Of a stretch of DNA of 64,000 nt, positions 1 through 8,216 are shown piece by piece. The stretch is taken from contig PPXM03000005.1 of NCBI GenBank assembly GCA_003707065.3, positions 186,001-250,000 of the forward strand, given 5' to 3'. Under the pieces are notes generated by a model. It worked only from the letters and a program-made list of their open reading frames with translations. It was not told the origin of the DNA and made no database searches. The translations under genes and the position numbers were made by a program. The stretch is from Trigonopsis variabilis. Lineage: Eukaryota; Ascomycota; Trigonopsidomycetes; Trigonopsidales; Trigonopsidaceae. How positions within the stretch are numbered: the first letter of the stretch is position 1; every line of letters starts with the position of its first letter.

Positions 1-2
1 AA

Positions 3-62
3 GAGGCAGCCCCCAAAGCGACTGAGGAAAGTTCTCCTGTGGAGGAGCAAAATAAATCTTAG
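3..62 (+). CDS. 3' end of an unidentified gene (partial)
   Basis: The first bases read as an open frame ending in EEQNKS and a TAG stop at 60-62. The 19 visible residues are rich in Glu, Ala, Pro and Ser, as in many disordered C-termini. Two other frames also stay open only briefly, so the call rests on composition and on the following AT-rich, non-coding stretch. The gene would begin left of the window. Identity cannot be told. Confidence 0.4.
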   Translation, partial: EAAPKATEESSPVEEQNKS

Positions 63-954
63 TCAATAATAATAACCTGAGGTTTATTTTGCTGCTCGCC
101 AAATAAGGCACCACTTTGAGTTAACCTTTGAGCATTACCTCTTATAGTTAATAATTGTACCGTTACTACGTCGTTTAATCTTGCATTGTTATATGGTCTA
201 ATCTAATATTGTTGTTCCAAGTTGTGCTCGCTATAAATAAGAAAATTTGCTGTGTAAGCTGTGAGTCTGCGTTCACCCCTACCACTTGAGGGCACGAGAC
301 TGTGTCCGCTGTAGCTAATTATGGGCGAAAAGGCTACACCTGTGCCCTGGTCCACATTTTTAGAACACAGTTTAGCAAGCAGTAGTTACACTAGTGTCGT
401 CGTGCGCTTATAATGCATTCTGATCCGCATCACGTAGATTACAAAGGCTCCGGAACGGCATGGAAGACATCTCGATCAGGAGACCTGAGACACGGCAACG
501 CGGAATGATGCATACCGATAATACCAAGGGGAATGCAAGGTACAGGCTAAATGGATCGAGAAGGAGCGCGAATGTAAAAGCAGCCACAGTGAAACGTTGT
601 CAAGACCCTCAAGGGACGACGAGGGCGGGCAGGACCTCAGCCGCAAAAGCCGCAAGAGAGTAGAAAAAGAGCTGGCTGATTCACCTAGCAACGCGGCCGA
701 CACGACAACCAACCAAGACTCTTACACCATTTTCTCAGCTTAAGTCTGCAGGAGAAATCCGCCTAAACCCTGCTCCATTACCTTTGCTCTTATCCAAGGG
801 TTTTATCTGCTGGTTTGTCCCTTTCTCCTTTGTTGTTCTTTCTCTAGCGCTCCCTGTTCGACTCGTGTTTGATCGGGACCCCTCTTTAGCCTAGCTGTGT
901 TTTTTTGTTGGTCTATCGTCCTTTATCGAGTGGTTTCTTGATTTTATTTGAATC
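63..954. other. Intergenic region upstream of CK1
   Basis: About 0.9 kb with no convincing gene. It holds a TATAAATA at 232-239 and a T/C-rich stretch from about 780 to 950 just before the CK1 start, the usual look of a yeast core promoter and 5' leader. A 67-codon ATG frame at 460-663 is basic, has no recognisable motif and is probably chance. Confidence 0.5.
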
Positions 955-2627
955 ATGTCTATGTAAGTAATTCATTTTACTGAGGAAAAGCGACAGAGCT
1001 CTTTATTTTACGCACATTCTCGCTTTTTTCCTTCAAACACCAGGCCTGACAGTTCTAGGGACCTTCGTGTGGGCAATAAATACCGAATCGGTCGAAAGAT
1101 CGGTAGTGGTAGCTTTGGTGATATCTATCTAGGTATGTTGGAATTGTTTGCTTGTTTTTATCGTGCCATGTGACTTCATCCTACCCCTTGACCTCATAGT
1201 CATCTACTGTTAAACTGGACTTATGCCCGTTAATTTTCTGTCTTTTTCCGTTCTTTGACATTATTTTCAACTTTGAAACTGGTTTCGTGCTTGACTTCAT
1301 CATAATAAATGGTGATTTTGATCACTGGTGGCGGGTGCAGTTGATGATGTTGGGTTGCTTTTAAAGTTCTCGCGTTCTCTTTGAGGGGGAAGCCTACGTC
1401 CTTTCTTGATTCGTCACAATTTTTTTCATGACTGTTATAAGGTTGATTGAATTGGAATTCGTTTTTTGGGTGGTTGCTGTTTCTAACGGCACTCGCCTAT
1501 GCGCTCCCAAAGAGGGGAACGGGCAAAAGGGATGGATCAGACATGCCGAAGACAGAACCGAGCATTGGCATCAACTAACATATTTAGGCACAAATATTAT
1601 TTCAGGAGAAGAAGTAGCTATTAAATTGGAATCGATACATGCTCGTCATCCTCAATTAGAATATGAGGCCCGAGTGTACAAGGCCATGGCTGGAGGAGTC
1701 GGAATTCCGTTTGTGCGCTGGTTTGGAACCGAATGCGATTACAATGCAATGGTAATTGATCTGTTGGGACCCAGCTTGGAGGACCTGTTCAATTTTTGTA
1801 ATCGAAAGTTCTCACTCAAGACGGTTCTTCTTCTCGCTGATCAGCTGTTATCCCGGATTGAATTTATTCATGCTAAATCCTTTATCCATCGTGATATAAA
1901 GCCAGATAATTTCCTTATGGGGATCGGAAAGCGAGGTAACCAGGTCAACGTTATCGATTTCGGTCTGGCCAAGCGGTATCGGGATTCCAAGTCCCATCTT
2001 CACATTCCTTATAGAGAAAACAAAAATCTAACAGGAACGGCGCGGTATGCTAGTATTAACACCCACTTGGGTATTGAGCAATCTCGGCGGGATGACCTGG
2101 AATCGTTGGCCTATGTGCTCATGTATTTTTGTCGGGGATCGTTACCTTGGCAGGGATTGCGGGCTGCTACCAAAAAACAAAAGTACGATCGCATTATGGA
2201 ACGGAAGATCGCTACTCCAGCCGAAGTTCTTTGTCGAGGCTTTCCTCCCGAGTTTGCTCTCTTCCTTAGCTATACTCGATCTCTTCGGTTCGATGATCGA
2301 CCCGATTACGTTTATCTGCGCAAACTCTTCCGCGACCTGTTTGTCCGTGATGGACTCCAGTATGATTATGTCTTTGACTGGACCTTGTTTAAATATAACC
2401 GACACCCTCTCCAAAACCATGCACAACAACAGGATCAAAATAATCAAGAACAGCAAACCCAGGACCAAAAAGACCCAAGTCAGGCTCAAAATAATCATAG
2501 TCGCCGAAAGATGATTGAGCCTCCTCCCCCTGCTGAAGTCGAAGGTCGTCAAGCTCCTCCCAGTGCCTCCCGTGCTCGAGGTACGATTGAGCAAAATAGT
2601 CATGGTATGGGTTCACCAAGAAAATAA
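955..2627 (+). CDS. Casein kinase 1 family Ser/Thr kinase (Hrr25/Hhp1 type)
   Basis: Exons 955-962, 1044-1132 and 1588-2627 give 378 aa. The spliced N-terminus reads [20 protein letters not shown] and runs into the glycine loop [11 protein letters not shown]; the junctions restore [16 protein letters not shown], the CK1 hallmark. Catalytic [20 protein letters not shown] and the CK1-specific [22 protein letters not shown] segment are all present. The last ~80 residues are a Gln/Asn-rich then Pro/Ser-rich tail. Kinases of this type act in DNA repair, ribosome maturation, vesicle traffic and meiosis. The first exon is only 8 nt and intron 2 is 455 nt, an outlier here. An uninterrupted frame from 1428 reads through the last part of intron 2 but lacks the glycine loop, so it is not the real start. 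Confidence 0.95.
1133..1587 (+). other. Unusually long intron 2 of the CK1 gene
   Basis: The donor is GTATGT at 1133 and the acceptor TTTAG ends at 1587, with a CTAAC branch point about 12 nt upstream. At 455 nt it is roughly ten times the usual intron size in this window. It contains a TGATGAT stretch near 1345 but no matching CTGA D box was seen, so no snoRNA is called. Confidence 0.85.
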
Positions 2628-4438
2628 AAAGCTAATATCAGCATTAGGTAATTAGAAAAACTGTCGCCCCTCTCGGTACCATCCCGGACCTAAAATATTT
2701 TGGAAGGAGACTTTTCAAATCTCATGCCTTCAACGAGGCTGTATTAGTTACGTTACACTTATTTGTCAAGGGGATATGTATTTCTGATGGTCTTTTATCT
2801 GTACTTTGAGACTACTGGTATGGCTAACACCTACGTTGCCAGTGTCCAAGACCATTCGTGGAAAAGTTGGACGTTTTCTTTTCTATCCACCCCAATTGAC
2901 TGTTTGCATTCTTGGTACCTTACCAGTCACCTTCTTCAACCGCATTCTTTTTCTCTCGACATCTTTACTGACTTTATGTGCTTAATATTCTTTCTCTCCT
3001 TGACACAATAATTTGAAGGGCAGTGAATCGGATTATTTGACAAGTATGCAAAATTAGCTCGACGTAAGCTCTCCTTCATTGTAAAAAGAAAAAGTAGATG
3101 GCTTGGGATGTGATCCTCCATCTTCAACTCGGAAGATTGGGTAACCCAAGTTAACTCGGTCAATTTCCTAAGGTATGAATCGCACCGCTTGGAGATGTCT
3201 TTGCTCCATTTACTTCATGATGATACTCTAAACGAGTCTAATCTCCTTCAAAACAAAACTATGTTCTATAAAATTTAATTTTGGTTTAGCTATCAAACAA
3301 CATTAAAGAACATTTAGCGCTTCGCTGTTCCATAAGGCATCTCGCACTAGGGTGAAACCTTCGATCCGACTGGGCGTTGCGACACAAGTTACATATTACG
3401 ATTCACCCAAAATTGATGGAGCTCCTCATTTCTCTTTTAGACGCCTTGGCCTCAAGACAACCAAGTCTAATTAGGACAGTACGAATACTGAAGTGACACT
3501 GAGGGGATTTATTATCTTATATGGAGACTCACGCTTTGCTAGTTTTTCGTACGTCCTAAAGTGTCTGGACATTAGTTTCTATGATGGTCTGCTAAAGCCG
3601 AGAGAAGATTGCTTCGATTCAACAGCTCGAATTGATAGAGATGTTTTTGTGTTTCATGCAATAATTCCTGCGCAGAAAAGCAAGCGATTGAAATAATCTT
3701 TGAACATTTTTATCACATGCATAAAGATCTCTTCCTCACTATATCGAAATTCTCCGTGGTTGCGAATAAGGAAGGCTTTGTTCACCTCTCGTTTGACCTT
3801 TTTCGACAAGAGCTCTGAATTGAGAAGCCTTTTCTCGAATTTCTGAAAGTAGGTGCTGTATTGGATATGTACACGCGGTTCATCGATTGTTCCTGGAACT
3901 GTTACGACTTTACGGAGTAAAACTTGGCAGACCACCGAGTGACCGCATCCCCCTGTGGCCAGAGAGCAGCAGAGGGTACCATTTCATCTTCCTTAACTCT
4001 TGCTTTTACGGAGTTCTCTTTGTTTTTTTGAATAATTACTGATATTCATTCACGGCTACGTTTTCTTATACCAACTTACACTCTTGGTGCTATATTTCTC
4101 GATCCTGAGAGAAGAGAGATTTGAGTTCTTTGACACTAGCTTTTTGCTGAAGCGTCTTCTAGCGTGATGAAGTTCAATATGGGCAGGAAAATACAAATAC
4201 CGATTACTGCATCTTTGTTTCTCCGTAATCAAATTTAGGACCTTTGGTTCATCTTTGTGGCACAGATATCCCTTAACTGTGGGCATGCTTTTCTCGTGAA
4301 GGATTCACTTTCTTCTCGTTTTCTCATTTTTCTAGAAGATGCCAATGCAGGCGTTTTGCTCATCTGTTTAAGGCGTAGCGCATATATAACCCAGAGGGCT
4401 TCAACTGTTGTCCCTACCTTCTTTCTGAGACCCCAAAG
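2628..4438. other. 1.8-kb stretch without a supported gene
   Basis: AT-rich sequence between CK1 and the orphan ORF. Only short frames occur. The best is on the minus strand at 3654-3935 (93 codons, charged, non-repetitive), which might be an exon of a lineage-specific gene: a CCACAG acceptor-like site lies just upstream on that strand. No family is recognisable and no donor could be fixed, so it is not listed as a gene. Confidence 0.4.
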
Positions 4439-5662
4439 ATGACTTTCAGAACTCATCTTGATGCTCTCAAACACGCTTTAAAAAGCAAAAAAGATCGGCT
4501 TGTCAAAACAGTCAAGTCCTTTCTCAAGAGATCGGAGCCTCAAAATTGTTCTGACCTCGCCATGCCCTCGGAGACCATGGCCGCCGGCAAGACTGTGAAC
4601 CCGAATGACAATATAGGGGAACAAAACAAGTCAGAGCGGCCCAAGGTCTCCCTCAGGCCACCGACAGCTCCTTTGCTGTCCCAGTCCATGCGGAACAGGA
4701 CTCTTGTCAAATACCTGTTATCGCTGGACTTTTTCAAGACCTACCGACTGCCTCACCTAGCTTTCGACTTGGACGGTTGCGATGAATCTTCTCTGGAGCC
4801 GTTTTATCACGAAATTGAGCAGAGATCTGCCGAGCTGCAAGTCTTCCTTTGCAGACAGTCTCATGCTCAAAGGACTACTTGCGACTTGTCGCAATTATTC
4901 CAGTGCCCAGAGACGGAAATCGGGCATCCGTCCAGTCATCCTAGGACCCCTCATTCCTTGCACCCCATGTGGGAGATGGAGGAACCAAACAAGGCGTCTC
5001 CTGCAGAGGCACAAAATCTTGCTTCTGTCGGTAAGGCAGCCTTTGGTCCCCAAGAAGAGGTTGCGAGAGTAGGGTTGCCTAAAGAGGTGGACGTGGTTTT
5101 GACGGGCAAAGCTGTCGGTGGCCTGCTGCCTCCCAATCACTTGTCACAGACACATCTTGAGCCTCCCAAAGCTGAAGCTGATGGCTCTGTGACGACGAAG
5201 CAACAAGTGCTCCCTGCAAAGGTATCAAACGAGACAGACCTGAAAGTTCAAGTGGCCCAGTATGAGAACAGCAAGGATGAGCTCACCTCACTTTCTCAGC
5301 CAGCCAGTCATTGTGGGCAATCTCTTGTGAAGGCGTATTGTTTTCAGTTCCATACTGAAAACAATACGCCTTATTCTCAAACGATTTGCCATCAAGATGC
5401 GAGTGACCTCAAAGAATGCCAGAACACTGATCGCATTTGTCCCTCTGAGGCTAGGCGGATCAAATCCTGCCAATCGATAGGATCAGATCCGCCTAGCCTC
5501 AGGAGGACTAAACAGAGTGCTCCTGAACACAAGCAAAATCAATCTCTGAGACTTATAAAAAAATTTAAAAAAAGAACTTTATTAAACCCAACCGAAGCGA
5601 GCTTTCTCAAACAGCGGCTCCCAAAATGGCCAACGCTGACAAGACGGCCACGCTGGCGCTAA
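4439..5662 (+). CDS. Orphan 407-aa ORF with internal perfect hairpins
   Basis: A single open frame from ATG 4439 to the stop at 5660-5662. The first ~35 residues are basic and look helical (Lys/Arg/Leu pattern). A hydrophobic-aromatic patch follows near residues 84-115 (KYLLSLDFFKTYRLPHLAFD), then a Ser/Pro/Gln-rich region that is probably disordered, then a very basic end. No known domain is recognised. Two perfect inverted repeats (5330-5372 and 5445-5502) lie inside the C-terminal third and are translated. The length of the open frame supports a gene, but absence of any known family leaves open a young, fast-evolving or decayed gene. Confidence 0.5.
   Translation: MTFRTHLDALKHALKSKKDRLVKTVKSFLKRSEPQNCSDLAMPSETMAAGKTVNPNDNIGEQNKSERPKVSLRPPTAPLLSQSMRNRTLVKYLLSLDFFKTYRLPHLAFDLDGCDESSLEPFYHEIEQRSAELQVFLCRQSHAQRTTCDLSQLFQCPETEIGHPSSHPRTPHSLHPMWEMEEPNKASPAEAQNLASVGKAAFGPQEEVARVGLPKEVDVVLTGKAVGGLLPPNHLSQTHLEPPKAEADGSVTTKQQVLPAKVSNETDLKVQVAQYENSKDELTSLSQPASHCGQSLVKAYCFQFHTENNTPYSQTICHQDASDLKECQNTDRICPSEARRIKSCQSIGSDPPSLRRTKQSAPEHKQNQSLRLIKKFKKRTLLNPTEASFLKQRLPKWPTLTRRPRWR
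5330..5372. repeat. Perfect 18-bp inverted repeat, 7-nt loop
   Basis: The arm AAGGCGTATTGTTTTCAG at 5330-5347 is exactly complementary to 5355-5372, separated by TTCCATA. It lies within the orphan ORF and would form a strong hairpin in DNA or RNA. Confidence 0.95.
5445..5502. repeat. Perfect 17-bp inverted repeat with nested inner repeat
   Basis: The arm CTGAGGCTAGGCGGATC at 5445-5461 is exactly complementary to 5486-5502. The 24-nt spacer itself carries ATCCT and AGGAT as a smaller inverted pair, so the hairpin can be extended inward. Confidence 0.95.
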
Positions 5663-5831
5663 ATCTCAGAATGGGGTGCATGTATTTTTACAGTTATATA
5701 TCTATTTTATCGTTATTGAATGCAGCATTGCTAAACGTAAAGAGAGATTCGACGAGATATCGCTGTGGACAATTCAATAGTGTAAATGTTTATTACAGCA
5801 TAAAGTACAGATCCAGTCCTCCAGAGCTCCA

Positions 5832-6668
5832 CTAGTCCCAATCATCATCATCGTCCTCCTGCTGATGGCGATCTTCCTTTTCTCTAGCCTGATCGTCGTC
5901 GAGCGCCTTCAGTCTCGAGTCCGAAGGGTCAATCAAGCCAGTAGACACAAGAACGGTCTTCACAAACACAGCCGGTGTGCAGTCGCGGACGCCACCAATA
6001 CGGGCAAGCGTGACGAACTGGTCTGCAAGCTCGCCGTGAGAGTAAACGAGAAATGTTGGGCAATTGCGGGTCGGATAGTTTTCAATGGCGGCGTACCCTG
6101 GCATCTCGACGAACTTGATGTCATTGAATGTCTTTGCCAACTGTGATATGACACGGTGGGCAATATGACACTCGACGCTAGGCCCAGACGTAGCAATCGA
6201 ACCGGTTGCAGCCCCAATGGATGATCCGTCGGTAAGAAGCACAACCACACCGGCGACGCCGGGCTTTGCACTTTCTTCGGTAACTGATTTCGCATAGTCC
6301 TGCTTCGAAACATTGGTGAAGATGGAGCCGTAGCCAAGGTTATGTCTATTAAGAGCCTCTAAGATCTGCTGTTTGCGGAGCTCTTCGATCCGGTTCGCTC
6401 GATACTTTTGCAGAAAGTCCGACTCCTCGTCATTTTCGCCCTCCAAAAGCCGCTCGAGCTCTTCATCAGAGTCTAGCTCCTGGTCATGGTGATGTGTTTC
6501 TTGGTATAATGGGATGTTCTTGAGGTTCTCATTGTGCTGGTCGATGGCCTCTTCTTTAGCTTTCGAGACCAACTCTTCGACTGTGGGCTCCTTGGGAGGA
6601 ATGACGCCCTTTTCTCTCAAGATATCATTCCACTCGGTGTCTTCATCAGGATTGACATCGACTTGCAT
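5832..6668 (-). CDS. PLP2: Phosducin-like protein, PLP2 type
   Basis: 278 aa from the ATG at 6668, chosen because the product then begins MQVDVNPDEDTEWNDILREKG, which matches the family N-terminus (E-[DT]-[ST]-EWNDILR-KGVIP). An in-frame ATG 17 codons upstream adds a basic, unconserved leader. An acidic coiled region (about residues 60-110) precedes a thioredoxin-like domain with the conserved IKFVEMPGYAAIENYP and CPTFLVY segments, and the tail is acidic. PLP2 proteins help the CCT chaperonin fold actin and tubulin. It is divergently placed with RRP40, 317 bp apart. Single exon. Confidence 0.9.
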   Translation of the reverse strand: MQVDVNPDEDTEWNDILREKGVIPPKEPTVEELVSKAKEEAIDQHNENLKNIPLYQETHHHDQELDSDEELERLLEGENDEESDFLQKYRANRIEELRKQQILEALNRHNLGYGSIFTNVSKQDYAKSVTEESAKPGVAGVVVLLTDGSSIGAATGSIATSGPSVECHIAHRVISQLAKTFNDIKFVEMPGYAAIENYPTRNCPTFLVYSHGELADQFVTLARIGGVRDCTPAVFVKTVLVSTGLIDPSDSRLKALDDDQAREKEDRHQQEDDDDDWD

Positions 6669-6985
6669 GGCGGATGAAGTATGACGACGGTTGCGACGCT
6701 GGGAAGAGCAAGGTGCCACGACGGCTGATAAGAGTTGCAGAGACGTACAGAGCTTGCAGCCTAGAAGAACCGCATGAAAGAGAAGCAGAAGTGAGCAGAA
6801 CTAGCGCAGCTATACAGACTAAGAATGAGTTGTAGACAGCCAGCCAGAGTTTCCTTCTTGTCCTAGTTTCTATCTACTGGGCATTCGTTGCTACAGTGGT
6901 ACTGTCGTAGAAAGGCCAGCGCTTGTATCGTCACTACCACTTCGAAAGGTCGTTGCCAAAGAAGTCATCCACCGTCTTTTTTCTC
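6669..6985. promoter_or_regulatory. Divergent PLP2/RRP40 intergenic region
   Basis: 317 bp between two divergent ATG codons. No distinct box is recognisable; it presumably holds both promoters. Confidence 0.4.
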
Positions 6986-8119
6986 ATGGTCTACCTCCCT
7001 GGAGATTCGGTGGTTCCAGTGACTGAAAGGATCAAGATCTCGCAGAATTTAGTCATTTCTACTTGTCCTGATACTTGTGAATCTAATGATTTGACCTTCC
7101 TGAGCCCACACCCACGTTTTTACTCATATACTGTACAGCCCACTCGGCCGGGCTATTGTCGAGAACGAGCCGCTAAAGATGGCTCCAAAGCTTTGTTATA
7201 TGACTCTTTCCCCTGTCGGTATTCGGCTAATGCTGGAGATTTGGTTCTGGGCATCGTTCATTCTAAAGCGTCTACGGGCTCCGATGTGGGCGGGTATAAA
7301 GTGGATCTCTCCAATCCTGATTTGCCTGCGACTCTGGGCCAACTGCCTGGTATTCTTTCTAATTTGGGGCCTACTGAATCGAATACTCGATCAACATCAT
7401 CAGATGCCATTGAAGCCAATGGTGAAGTACCGCCTCAAATCAGCACCTTTCAGCCTCCTACTTACCTTGCATCTACTGCCCTATTAGATGGCTTAGCTTT
7501 CACTAATACTTATAAGAAGAATCGTCCGGTCTTATCCCCAGGAACCATCGTTTATGCAAAGGTTCTGCCTTGTCCTTATTCTCCTTCAGGAAAAAGCTTG
7601 GATTCTTTCTCAGATATTGAAATTTCCTGCCAAGAGAATAATATTAAAGCCCCACTGGGTCTGGGTCCGCTGTCAAGTTCTGGTTATATCTTTTCGTTAG
7701 ACATCTCCCTATGCCGTCATCTCTTGTCACTCAGTCCGTCTAATCCTGCAAACCCCTTGGCAATATTAGGTTCGCGGCTTAGCTTTGAAATAATCATCGG
7801 CGTCAATGGTCGTGTTTGGGTCAATGCGACTGCTGCAGCTCCCGAGTCGGGTGATACCATCATGAAGAATGGCCAGGATCCTGATGACTTGAAGATTGAT
7901 CGGGATGACGAAGAGGGAGATGAAGCAGATGAAGACATTCAATCCAAAATCCAAAAGAATGTTCAAAAAGAGCTCTCGAAACAACCCTCTGATGATGGAA
8001 CTGACGTCAAAGTTGTCCTGGCCGTCTACCTTATGCTCTCCCAGGCTCATGCCCTTTCTACTCCCGCCGAAATTAACAAGAAGCTTGATCAAGTCCTCAG
8101 GTCACTGTCTTTGTCTTAA
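6986..8119 (+). CDS. RRP40: Exosome cap subunit RRP40 (EXOSC3)
   Basis: 377 aa from ATG 6986, which gives the typical start MVYLPGDSVVPV; the frame is open further upstream but unconserved. The S1 region contains AGDLVLGIVHSK, GGYKVDL and the NRPVLSPGTIVYAKVL strand; the KH region ends in LSFEIIIGVNGRVWVNA with the GxNG signature that replaces GxxG in this family. RRP40 is one of three RNA-binding cap proteins of the nuclear and cytoplasmic exosome. It is much longer than the usual ~240 aa because of a Ser/Thr-rich insertion inside the S1 domain (about residues 130-165) and an acidic, charged tail of ~90 residues. The stop lies 97 bp from the SEC21 stop (convergent). Confidence 0.88.
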   Translation: MVYLPGDSVVPVTERIKISQNLVISTCPDTCESNDLTFLSPHPRFYSYTVQPTRPGYCRERAAKDGSKALLYDSFPCRYSANAGDLVLGIVHSKASTGSDVGGYKVDLSNPDLPATLGQLPGILSNLGPTESNTRSTSSDAIEANGEVPPQISTFQPPTYLASTALLDGLAFTNTYKKNRPVLSPGTIVYAKVLPCPYSPSGKSLDSFSDIEISCQENNIKAPLGLGPLSSSGYIFSLDISLCRHLLSLSPSNPANPLAILGSRLSFEIIIGVNGRVWVNATAAAPESGDTIMKNGQDPDDLKIDRDDEEGDEADEDIQSKIQKNVQKELSKQPSDDGTDVKVVLAVYLMLSQAHALSTPAEINKKLDQVLRSLSLS

Positions 8120-8216
8120 TAATGTATATTAGTGTACCATATTCGTTATTTTTACGCTCCTGCCTTTGGGCTTTCTAGTCCTTACCTACGCTCATCTATA
8201 CAGTATGACTTTTTGA

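Noticed and set aside
460-663. 67-codon frame upstream of CK1
   Set aside because: Short, basic, no motif, and located in what looks like promoter sequence.
1345-1360. Possible C/D-box snoRNA in the long CK1 intron (TGATGAT stretch)
   Set aside because: No CTGA D box or terminal stem was found at a suitable distance.
3654-3935. 93-codon minus-strand frame with protein-like composition
   Set aside because: No start or donor could be fixed and no relative is known; kept only as a note in the intergenic entry.
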